Shown piece by piece: positions 9,035 through 16,696 of a stretch of DNA of 53,912 nt. The notes beneath the pieces are model-generated. The model saw nothing but the letters and a program-made list of their open reading frames with translations, was not told the origin of the DNA and did not search any database. This DNA comes from Ruminococcus sp. GTDB lineage: Bacteria; Bacillota; Clostridia; Oscillospirales; Acutalibacteraceae. Location of the stretch: assembly GCA_022510945.1 (NCBI GenBank), contig JAFLSK010000007.1, forward strand, positions 4,851 to 58,762, read 5' to 3'. How positions within the stretch are numbered: position 1 is the first letter of the stretch; each line of letters starts with the position of its first letter. The position numbers and the translations under genes are program-made.

Positions 9035-10102
9035 TTACTTATTAAAGATAGACATAATGTCGTAGAAGGTATCGTCCTCGTCCTCATCGCTCTCAGCATC
9101 GTTTTCAGCGATAACGCTGTCGTCAGCCTTAGAGACAGGCTTGCCGTCCGCATTAAAGCCGGTAGCGATAACAGTTACGCTGATAGCGTCCTCCATCTTC
9201 TCATCGATAACAGAACCCCAGATAATGTTCGCGTCGTCGCTAACCTTATCTTTAATCATTGTGGAAGCAGCGTCAATATCGTCGAGGCTGATGTCAGGAG
9301 AAGCGGTGATATTAATGATAACGCCCTGAGCGCCGTCGATAGAAGTCTCAAGCAGCGGGCTGGAGATTGCAGCGTCGGCAGCCTCGGTAGCCTTGTTCTT
9401 GCCGGTAGCATAGCCCATACCCATATGAGCGTAGCCGGCGTCCTTCATAACAGAAGTAACGTCCGCAAAGTCGAGGTTTACGAAACCGGGAACAAGGATG
9501 AGGTCGGAAATACTCTGAACACCCTGACGGAGAACGTCGTCAGCGATAGCAAACGCGTTCTGGAGGGTGATAGGTGTATCGGAAACGAACTTGAGTCTCT
9601 CGTTGGGAACGATAATCAGCGAGTCTACGCAAGCAGCGAGCTCCTGAATACCCTGCTCAGCCTGAGCCATTCTTCTCTTACCCTCGAAAGCGAAGGGCTT
9701 TGTTACAACAGCCGCAGTGAGGATTCCCATATCCTTAGCAATCTTAGCAACTACGGGAGCAGCGCCTGTACCTGTGCCGCCGCCCATACCTGCGGTTACG
9801 AATACCATATCAGTGTCCTTTAAGAGAGCAGCGATTTCCTCCTTGCTCTCCTCGGCAGCCTGTCTGCCGATGTCGGGCTGAGAGCCTGCGCCCTTACCGC
9901 GTGTGAGCTTCTCGCCGATCTGAACAGTCTGCGAAGCCTTTGAACGTCTTAAAACGTGATCATCTGTGTTAATTGCAATAAATTCTACATTCTTAACCTC
10001 TGAGCTAACCATACGGTTGATGGCGTTACCGCCGCCACCGCCTACGCCGATTACTTTAATGACCGGCATGTACTCACTTTCCAACTCTAATGTAAAAGCC
10101 AT
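9035..10102 (-). CDS. ftsZ: Cell division protein FtsZ
   Basis: Tubulin-like GTPase that forms the Z ring at midcell. The 355-residue protein has the N-terminal loop [14 protein letters not shown], the tubulin signature [12 protein letters not shown] (about residue 107), and the T7-loop region with NLDFADV. A short acidic linker ([18 protein letters not shown]) leads to a C-terminal peptide DIMSIFNK for partner binding. The ATG at 10102 follows AAGGAGG at eight bases; in-frame codons further upstream read through the promoter region. It lies 176 bp downstream of ftsQ, so it may have its own promoter. No ftsA is adjacent. Confidence 0.97.
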   Translation of the reverse strand: MAFTLELESEYMPVIKVIGVGGGGGNAINRMVSSEVKNVEFIAINTDDHVLRRSKASQTVQIGEKLTRGKGAGSQPDIGRQAAEESKEEIAALLKDTDMVFVTAGMGGGTGTGAAPVVAKIAKDMGILTAAVVTKPFAFEGKRRMAQAEQGIQELAACVDSLIIVPNERLKFVSDTPITLQNAFAIADDVLRQGVQSISDLILVPGFVNLDFADVTSVMKDAGYAHMGMGYATGKNKATEAADAAISSPLLETSIDGAQGVIINITASPDISLDDIDAASTMIKDKVSDDANIIWGSVIDEKMEDAISVTVIATGFNADGKPVSKADDSVIAENDAESDEDEDDTFYDIMSIFNK

Positions 10103-10278
10103 TTTTCTTCCTCCTTGTGAATTCCACAACATATTTATATACAAATTACGCTATTAGGCATTTTATTACGTTTACCTTATTAACTTAACATATTTTTTCT
10201 AAAAAGTAAATATAAATCAATAACTTTTTTTCAAAAATAGCGAATTTTATCGTTTTTCGGCAAATTATACAATAGGTA

Positions 10279-11583
10279 TTACTCTATTGATTCAGTGGAT
10301 TCGGGATACTGTGTATAATATTGACCCATATCACCGGCAGCGTAAGGGTCGGTCGTCGCCTCGGTATAGGCGGGCACAAACGTGGTGCGCACTGTCTCGG
10401 GCTCGGTGGTCTCGGGCGCGACCGTCATCTCGGTTGCGTTTTCATCTCCGTAGCCGCCCGGGTCGTAGTAGGACTTCTTCGTGGTGTTGCACTTCGAGAC
10501 GTTGAGGCTACCCTTAATCGTCTTTGCGCCGTTCGGGTCGAGCTTTTTGTTTATGATAGTAAACGCTGTTCTTATCTTGTAGTCGAGATCGTCGGGCAGA
10601 CCGAGACGAATCAGAATACGGTCGTCATATGTAATAGTTATATTCGAAATACGCTTGATATTGATTTGAGTAACGTCGCCGTAATCGTTTTTGATAAGGC
10701 TCTCGGTGATTTCGTCCATAGCAGCGGTGTAGTTATCCTTCTCGAACTCCACATATTCGCCCGCTTCGGTGGATTTGAGCGTCGGAGCGTTGACGAACAT
10801 CATACCCTTCTGTTTTTTCTTAACCTTCTCGAGGATTCTGTTCTCCTCGCTGACGAGGTAATATTTGTTGTCACTTTTAAGGGTGTAATACGGCTCCTCG
10901 TTTTTCAGTGTGATTATCACGGTGCTCGGAATCTCAAAGCTGATTTTCGCCTTTTTGATAAATGGGAGCGTATCGCTGATACTGTCTCTGTCGCCGAACA
11001 TCGTCGCCAAAAATATGTTGTCGCCTACGCTGACGTTGGTGGTTTTCAACACTGTTTCGTCGTCGTAATACTTGTTGTTTTTAATCACGATATTTTCCGA
11101 TTTGAAAAGCACGGTAAGCGACAGCGCAATGCCCACGACGAGGATTAGCATAATAATCGACACCGAGGCGATAATGCGCCTGCGGCGGCGCACCTTCGGG
11201 GAGATAGGCTTGGGCTGTTTTCGCTGGCGTTTTTGGCGCTGCTTTCTGGCCTGTTCCCTGCGCACGCCGACCTCGTTTACATAGTAGCCGTCCTTGTGGT
11301 CGGTCGGGTCGAGGTCGCGGATACGCTTGTCCGTCTCGCGCTCGATTATATCGGGGAGTGATTTCTTTCTCCTTCTCGGAGGATTGGGACGGGCGGGGAT
11401 TTCCACAACTATGTGTGAATCTCTGCCTTCACGGCGAGCCTTAAGACGGGCTTCCTCGCGGTATTTAGCGTCCATACGCGCTTTCTTTCGCGCGAGTTCG
11501 CGCTCTCTCTGGCGCTGTTTTTCGAGCGCTTTTTTCTCGCGCGGTGTAAGTTCGCGCCTGCGCTGAGGTCTTTTTTCGTCCAT
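10279..11583 (-). CDS. ftsQ: FtsQ/DivIB-type division protein with POTRA domain
   Basis: Single-pass membrane protein of the divisome that binds FtsL/DivIC partners. Order of parts: a cytoplasmic N-terminal region of about 137 residues, extremely rich in Arg, Lys and Glu; one membrane helix (about 138-160, IIASVSIIMLILVVGIALSL); a POTRA domain (SENIVIKNNKYYDDETVLKTTNV and PFIKKAKISFEIPSTVIITLKNEEPY); then the beta domain and a Thr/Glu-rich tail. At 434 residues it is longer than typical DivIB (about 260-340), mainly because of the basic N-terminus. GGGGG lies upstream of the ATG. It is separated from murA by a 248-bp repeat-filled gap. Confidence 0.88.
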   Translation of the reverse strand: MDEKRPQRRRELTPREKKALEKQRQRERELARKKARMDAKYREEARLKARREGRDSHIVVEIPARPNPPRRRKKSLPDIIERETDKRIRDLDPTDHKDGYYVNEVGVRREQARKQRQKRQRKQPKPISPKVRRRRRIIASVSIIMLILVVGIALSLTVLFKSENIVIKNNKYYDDETVLKTTNVSVGDNIFLATMFGDRDSISDTLPFIKKAKISFEIPSTVIITLKNEEPYYTLKSDNKYYLVSEENRILEKVKKKQKGMMFVNAPTLKSTEAGEYVEFEKDNYTAAMDEITESLIKNDYGDVTQINIKRISNITITYDDRILIRLGLPDDLDYKIRTAFTIINKKLDPNGAKTIKGSLNVSKCNTTKKSYYDPGGYGDENATEMTVAPETTEPETVRTTFVPAYTEATTDPYAAGDMGQYYTQYPESTESIE

Positions 11584-11628
11584 ATTATCCCCCTTTCCTT
11601 ATCATTTAAAGCTTGTCCGTTGTCATTG

Positions 11629-11665
11629 CTTTGCACAGCTTATCCTGAAAATAAGCTATGCAAAG
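11629..11665. repeat. Imperfect palindrome between ftsQ and murA
   Basis: Arms CTTTGCA-C-AGCTTAT and ATAAGCT-A-TGCAAAG pair over 14 of 15 positions around a seven-base centre. No T run follows on either strand, so it is not an obvious terminator. It stands beside the larger repeat element in the same gap. Confidence 0.6.
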
Positions 11666-11694
11666 CCGACACTATTCTTTCATATCTTCCTTAG

Positions 11695-11847
11695 ACTAAA
11701 CACTAATTGAAAGTGAACAAAATTTCAGAACAGATTTTGTGTCAGGCGAGCGCCATACCGCAGAAAGGCTGTCGCCTTTCGAGGACAGGGCGCGATGTAT
11801 GGCGCAAAATATGCCTGAAAGATATCCATTTTTAATCGGTGTTTAGT
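11695..11847. repeat. MITE-like element with ACTAAACAC/GTGTTTAGT ends, carrying the 91-bp block
   Basis: A 153-bp element bounded by perfect nine-base inverted ends. Its outer parts match the solo element at 14293-14343; its centre (11731-11821) is the 91-bp block also present at 36184-36274. No coding capacity is seen. The murA stop codon and last codons lie inside its right end. Confidence 0.75.
11731..11821. repeat. 91-bp palindromic repeat block, copy 1
   Basis: Identical at 88 of 91 positions to 36184-36274. Nested inverted arms: TCAGGC/GCCTGA outermost, GCGCCATAC/GTATGGCGC next, and a central GAAAGGC-TGTC-GCCTTTC hairpin. It lies within the dcw operon, between murA and ftsQ. Confidence 0.85.
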
Positions 11848-13103
11848 ATTATATCTGCGCCGAGGCTTTCGAGCACCTTGTCGTAGTTGTCGTAGCCTCT
11901 GACGAGGTACTTTATGCCGCCGACTTCTGTCGTTCCTTCGGCGGCGAGCGCGGCGGTAATCAACCCCGCTGCTCCGCGCAAATCCTGCGCCTCGACGTTT
12001 GCTCCGTAGAGCGGGCGCGCGCCGTTTACGACGGCGACCTTGCCCTGAACGCTTATGTCGGCACCGAGCCTGCACAGCTCGCCAACGTGCTTAAAGCGGT
12101 TTTCAAATATATTCTCCACAAAAACCGAGGTTCCGTCGCACACCGCGGCAACCGCCATAAGCGGCGCCTGGGCGTCGGTCGGAAATCCCGGATACGGCAT
12201 CGTGCGCAGCATCGAGAGGGAGCGCAGATGCTCGGGAGCGCTGAAATTCATTCTTCCATGCTTACAGGAAACGGAGCAGCCCGCCTCCTCGAACACGGGG
12301 ATTATCGAGCTTAAGTGGCCCGGGATTATTCCGCTCAACGTAATTTCAGAGCCCGTGACGGCAGCCGCCGACATAAGGCTCGCCGCGACAATTCGATCCG
12401 GAATTATCGTGTGAGAAACGGCGAAGAGCTCGCTCTTTCCGTCTATCAGAATCGTGCCCTCGCCCGCTCCGTAGATTTCCGCGCCCGCATCGGTGAGAAA
12501 TTCGCACAAGTCGACGATTTCGGGCTCGCGCGCGGCGTTGGTTATCGTCGTGGTTCCATGCGCCGTGACTGCGGCGAGAATGATATTCTCAGTCGCGCCT
12601 ACGCTCGGGAAAGAAAGCGCAATCTTCGCGCCGTGGAGTCCCTTAGGAGCACAGCACTCGAGCGTGCCGTGTCGTTCCGAAATATCAACACCCATTTTTC
12701 TGAGAGCCTTAAGGTGCAAATCTATCGGTCTCGGTCCGAGCTCGCAGCCTCCGGGGAAGCTGAGCGTAGCACGGCCACACCGCGCCAGAACTGCACCGAT
12801 AAACACGATAGAACTGCGCATCTCGCGCATAAGGTCGTCGGGAATATCGCTGCGGTTCATACCGTCGGAATTGACGAGAACCGCGCTGCCGACCTTATCG
12901 ACCGAGCAACCGAGATAGCGGAGAATACGCATAGCCGCGTCCACGTCGGAGAGCGCGGGACAGTTTAGCAGGACGTTCTCGCCTTTAGTAAGGAGCGTCG
13001 CCGCTAAAATGGGCAGCGAGCTGTTTTTTGCGCCCTGAACCTCGACCTCGCCCCGAAGCCGTCTTTTTCCGTTAACCACAAATTTTGACACCTTAAGCAC
13101 CAC
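11832..13103 (-). CDS. murA: UDP-N-acetylglucosamine 1-carboxyvinyltransferase
   Basis: First committed step of peptidoglycan synthesis: transfers enolpyruvate from PEP to UDP-GlcNAc. The 423-residue length is normal. KFVVNGKRRLRGEVEVQGAK opens the first domain, and the catalytic cysteine is Cys120 in SFPGGCELGPRPIDLH, the fosfomycin target position. The start is uncertain: GTG at 13103, 13100 or 13091 are all in frame, and the family start fits 13091 best. The last codons (LNTD and stop) are inside a repeat element. Genes with murG upstream and ftsQ downstream form the dcw operon. Confidence 0.95.
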   Translation of the reverse strand: MVLKVSKFVVNGKRRLRGEVEVQGAKNSSLPILAATLLTKGENVLLNCPALSDVDAAMRILRYLGCSVDKVGSAVLVNSDGMNRSDIPDDLMREMRSSIVFIGAVLARCGRATLSFPGGCELGPRPIDLHLKALRKMGVDISERHGTLECCAPKGLHGAKIALSFPSVGATENIILAAVTAHGTTTITNAAREPEIVDLCEFLTDAGAEIYGAGEGTILIDGKSELFAVSHTIIPDRIVAASLMSAAAVTGSEITLSGIIPGHLSSIIPVFEEAGCSVSCKHGRMNFSAPEHLRSLSMLRTMPYPGFPTDAQAPLMAVAAVCDGTSVFVENIFENRFKHVGELCRLGADISVQGKVAVVNGARPLYGANVEAQDLRGAAGLITAALAAEGTTEVGGIKYLVRGYDNYDKVLESLGADIILNTD

Positions 13104-13151
13104 CCAAAAACATTTACCTCTCTATATTATGGGCAGTGGCTGAAAATGTGC

Positions 13152-14273
13152 TTATAATTTGCCGAGTATCTGACGGATAATCGAGTAGATACGCTCGTTA
13201 GAATCGATGATTGCCATTTTGTGTGAGTTTTCTGAGTATTCGCGGAGTTTATCGGGGTTCTGAAGGAGGCTGTCAACCTTTTCGATTAAGAGCTCCTCTG
13301 TAAGATTCTTTTCCTCGATAATATCCGCTGCTCTATTGTTCACAAGCGCCATAGCGTTGTGGTACTGATGATTTTCGGCGACGTTCGGCGACGGGATAAG
13401 GATAGCCGGCTTGCCGAGCGCCTGAATTTCGGAGAGCGTAATCGCGCCCGCGCGTGAAATTACAAGGTCAGCGGCAGCCATACAGGTCGCCATATTGTCG
13501 ATGTACTCGCGCACGTCAAGGTTAGGACACTCGTCTATATCCGCTCCCTTTTCCTTAACCAAGTCGGGAAACCATTTACCGTACTTTCCGTAGCCGTGGA
13601 TATGCTGGTACTGTCCGTCCTGACCGCTGCGCGCAATCAGCGAGGCTACGCCCTCGTTAATCTGACGCGCTCCGAGAGAGCCGCCGAAGGAAAGCACAAC
13701 AGGACGCTCGTCGAGCCCAAGCTCCAAGTGCGCCTTGCTCTTGTCAGCTGCAAGGATTTCCTTGCGTACGGGGTTTCCGACTACGACGTAGTTGCAGTTT
13801 TTGTCGAGATATTTTTCCGCACCGCTTACGGCGAGCATAACCTTCTTCGCGCTCTTTGAGAGCATTTTATTGGTAACGCCGGGATAGGCGTTCTGCTCGT
13901 GGATAATAGTGGGAACGCCCATTTTAGCAGCCGTCCTCAGCACGGGTCCGCTGACGTAGCCGCCAGTACCGATGCAGAGGTCGGGCTTGAACTTGTCGAT
14001 AATTTTCTTCGCCTCACGCGAGGATGAAAAGGTGCGCTTAACAGTCAGAACATTCTGCTTGAGAGCGTCAAAGCTTAGCTTGCGCTTAAAGCCGCTTATG
14101 GTGATAAGCTCCATCTCATACCCTGCGTTTTTGACGAGTCTTTCCTCCATACCGCCGCGGTTACCGACGAAGAGGATTTCAGCGTCGGGGTGTCTTCCCT
14201 TTACATATCCTGCGATAGCGAGCGCGGGATTGATGTGTCCCGCAGTGCCGCCGCACGCGAACAGTAGCTTCAT
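13152..14273 (-). CDS. murG: UDP-GlcNAc:undecaprenyl-PP-MurNAc-pentapeptide GlcNAc transferase
   Basis: Converts lipid I to lipid II on the inner face of the membrane. A GT-B enzyme of 373 residues: the N-terminal glycine loop GGTAGHINPALAIA (residues 8-21), GTGGYVSGP (about residue 100), and the C-terminal donor site with LSFGGSLGARQIN and SRAGAITLSEIQALGKPAILIPSP. AAGGAAG lies upstream of the ATG. It follows ftsW across a short gap filled by a 51-bp palindromic repeat. Confidence 0.97.
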   Translation of the reverse strand: MKLLFACGGTAGHINPALAIAGYVKGRHPDAEILFVGNRGGMEERLVKNAGYEMELITISGFKRKLSFDALKQNVLTVKRTFSSSREAKKIIDKFKPDLCIGTGGYVSGPVLRTAAKMGVPTIIHEQNAYPGVTNKMLSKSAKKVMLAVSGAEKYLDKNCNYVVVGNPVRKEILAADKSKAHLELGLDERPVVLSFGGSLGARQINEGVASLIARSGQDGQYQHIHGYGKYGKWFPDLVKEKGADIDECPNLDVREYIDNMATCMAAADLVISRAGAITLSEIQALGKPAILIPSPNVAENHQYHNAMALVNNRAADIIEEKNLTEELLIEKVDSLLQNPDKLREYSENSHKMAIIDSNERIYSIIRQILGKL

Positions 14274-14292
14274 ATCTATCTTCCTTGTCTTT

Positions 14293-14343
14293 TATACTAA
14301 ACACTAATTGAAAGATATCCGTTTTTACTTGGTGTTTAGTATA
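14293..14343. repeat. 51-bp solo palindromic element between ftsW and murG
   Basis: Perfect 12-bp inverted ends TATACTAAACAC/GTGTTTAGTATA. Its sequence equals the two flanks of the 11695-11847 element joined at TGAAAG, without the 91-bp block. Confidence 0.8.
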
Positions 14344-14348
14344 ATTAA

Positions 14349-15602
14349 TTATTGCTTTTCTATATTCGCCGTTCGCGAGATTGAAAGTATCAGTCCCATC
14401 TGCGCGAGCAACATAATCAGCGAACTGCCTCCGTAGCTGAAGAACGGCAGGCTGATACCTGTGTTCGGGAGCCAGTCGGTGATAACGAGAATATTGAGCA
14501 CAACCTGAATACCAATCTGAGACGACAGACCTATTCCGAGCATACGGCCGAAGCGGTCCTTTGAACGCAGGCTGAGCGTGATACCGCGCCATACAAGCAG
14601 CGCAAAAATCAGAAGTATAATCAACGCGCCGACGAGGCCTAACTCCTCGATAACCACGGCGAAGATAAAGTCGTTCTGCGGCTCGGGGATATAGAGGTAC
14701 TTCTGACGCGACTGGCCGAGACCGAGACCGAAAAGTCCGCCCGAGCCGATTGCGTACAGCGAGTTTCTCGTCTGCCACGTTAAGTTCCACATAGTGGAGT
14801 CTGCGGGAGTCAAGGCCTGACCCCAGCCGTCCATTCGCTTCATAGCGTAACCGAGCAGTCCTGTCGCCGCCGCGCCCGCTATTGCTATAACAAGCAGGAC
14901 GAATCCGTAAACGAACCACTTGATTTTCATACCGCCTATGTAAAGCATTACGACGGTGAGGATACCGATGATAACGATACCCGAAAAGTGCGGCTCGAGC
15001 ATAAGCAACGCCGCCGTTGAGCCGAAAATAATGATTCCTGGAGCCACGCTATAGCGGGCGTACTGCATTTTGTCGTAGTAAAGGCTCGCCCAATGCGCAA
15101 AGAACACGATTATCGCAAATTTTGTAATCTCGGACGCCTGAATGTTTATGGGTCCGATGTCAATCCAGCGGTGAACCTTCGCGGGGACTATCAGCACGAC
15201 GATTAGCGTAATGTACGAGACAAGCATTATCGGTACAGCTAATTTATGGAGCTTGTTGTAGTTAAAAAATGAAAGCCCGAGCATAGCCACAACGCCGATT
15301 ACAGCGTACAAAAGCTGACGGCGGACGAAGAAGTAGCTGTCGCCCTCGTGGTTGTAGTAGGCGGTAGGGTAGCTTGCGGAGAACATCATCACCATACCGA
15401 CGATGAGCAGCGTAAGCACCAAGAGTAAAAACGGAAGGTCAAGACCCATTCCGCGCTCGAGCCACTTCATCTTCGGCTTTCTGCGCCTGTTTCTTCTATT
15501 GTCAGAGGTTGGCTGCCCTGCTCTTTGACGGCGGTCGGCAACACGCTCGTCATAGAGCTTGTTGAGGTCTGCCTGTCGCATTACTCTTACGTTAGGAGCC
15601 AT
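14349..15602 (-). CDS. ftsW: FtsW/SpoVE-type SEDS peptidoglycan glycosyltransferase
   Basis: Polymerises lipid II at the septum together with its class B PBP partner. The 417-residue protein has a basic cytoplasmic N-terminal extension of about 45 residues (NRRNRRRKPKMKW) followed by about ten membrane helices. SEDS hallmarks include FSASYP in the first extracellular region, PEPQNDFIFAVVIEELG near residue 300, and LPFFSYGGSSLIMLL at the end. Position between mraY and murG is the ftsW/spoVE slot. Whether it serves vegetative septation, spore cortex or both cannot be decided. murD, usually between mraY and ftsW, is absent. Confidence 0.94.
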   Translation of the reverse strand: MAPNVRVMRQADLNKLYDERVADRRQRAGQPTSDNRRNRRRKPKMKWLERGMGLDLPFLLLVLTLLIVGMVMMFSASYPTAYYNHEGDSYFFVRRQLLYAVIGVVAMLGLSFFNYNKLHKLAVPIMLVSYITLIVVLIVPAKVHRWIDIGPINIQASEITKFAIIVFFAHWASLYYDKMQYARYSVAPGIIIFGSTAALLMLEPHFSGIVIIGILTVVMLYIGGMKIKWFVYGFVLLVIAIAGAAATGLLGYAMKRMDGWGQALTPADSTMWNLTWQTRNSLYAIGSGGLFGLGLGQSRQKYLYIPEPQNDFIFAVVIEELGLVGALIILLIFALLVWRGITLSLRSKDRFGRMLGIGLSSQIGIQVVLNILVITDWLPNTGISLPFFSYGGSSLIMLLAQMGLILSISRTANIEKQ

Positions 15603-15637
15603 AATGTCCCTCTCTTTCGAATTTATTTAAACGGTTT

Positions 15638-16663
15638 TTATACTCCGAAATACACGAGCAAAAACGCCGCCACGCCGAAAATCACGGTAACAAAGCTGAA
15701 CACGGAGACAATCTTCACCTCAGACCAGCCGCACATCTCGAAATGGTGGTGAATCGGGCTCATCTTGAAGAGGCGCTTGCCGTGAGTGAGCTTGAAGTAG
15801 CTGACCTGCAGCATTACGGAGAACATCTCGCAGAGATAAACGATACCGAGCGGCAGAAGCAGAATCGGCATATCCACAGCGAACGCAAGCGCGCACACGA
15901 TACCGCCGAGGAAGAGCGAGCCCGTGTCGCCCATAAACACCTTCGCGGGATGAAAGTTCCACACGAGGAAGCCGAGACATCCGCCCGCGACAGCCGCGGA
16001 CATAAAGCTCACGCCCATAAAGCCCACGAGGTTCGCGATAAGCATAAAGAACAGCGAAGCAAAAAACGTAAGCGAACCGTCAAGCCCGTCGATACCGTCG
16101 GTGAGGTTTACTGCATTCACCACGCCCACGATAACAATCGCCGCAATCGGATAGTAGAGCCAGCCGAGGTCGACAGTGCCCACGAACGGAATCACGGTCG
16201 TGCCGCCGTATCCTAAAAAGCCGAGTCCCGCGAGATACGCGATAGTCACCGCGAACTGCAGCACTAACTTCTGCAAAGCTGTGAGGCCAAGGTTGCGCTT
16301 TTTAACAACCTTGATATAGTCGTCGATAAATCCGATTGCGCTGTGTCCGAGCGCGAGCGCGAGGCCTGTGAATACGAATACCGCGCAGCGCGTCGGGTCG
16401 GACTGATAGACAGTTACCGCCTGAACGCCGAATATGTTGTAGAGCAGCACGCTTACAGTGGTTACTAAAGCAATGCCGACTATAAACATAATACCGCCCA
16501 TTGTCGGTGTACCCTGCTTCTCCTTGTGCCACGATGGGCCTATCTCGAGGATAGTCTGGCCGAAATTGAGCTTATGGAGAAACGGAATCAGAAATTTTCC
16601 GAGCACCGCGGTGATTGCGAATGTGCAGAGCGCGGTCAGAAATGTCCATACAGCGAAAATCAT
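15638..16663 (-). CDS. mraY: Phospho-N-acetylmuramoyl-pentapeptide-transferase
   Basis: Attaches phospho-MurNAc-pentapeptide to undecaprenyl phosphate to make lipid I. It has 341 residues and ten membrane helices. Conserved cytoplasmic loops are visible: KEKQGTPTMGG (about residue 50), DDYIKVVKKRN with the paired Asp, NLTDGIDGLDG, NFHPAKVFMGDTGSLFLGG, and the histidine motif SPIHHHFEMCGW. AAAGGAAC precedes the ATG. It follows the transpeptidase gene by 33 bp. Confidence 0.97.
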   Translation of the reverse strand: MIFAVWTFLTALCTFAITAVLGKFLIPFLHKLNFGQTILEIGPSWHKEKQGTPTMGGIMFIVGIALVTTVSVLLYNIFGVQAVTVYQSDPTRCAVFVFTGLALALGHSAIGFIDDYIKVVKKRNLGLTALQKLVLQFAVTIAYLAGLGFLGYGGTTVIPFVGTVDLGWLYYPIAAIVIVGVVNAVNLTDGIDGLDGSLTFFASLFFMLIANLVGFMGVSFMSAAVAGGCLGFLVWNFHPAKVFMGDTGSLFLGGIVCALAFAVDMPILLLPLGIVYLCEMFSVMLQVSYFKLTHGKRLFKMSPIHHHFEMCGWSEVKIVSVFSFVTVIFGVAAFLLVYFGV

Positions 16664-16696
16664 ATTATCGTTCCTTTCGATTTTATACGTTTAGTA

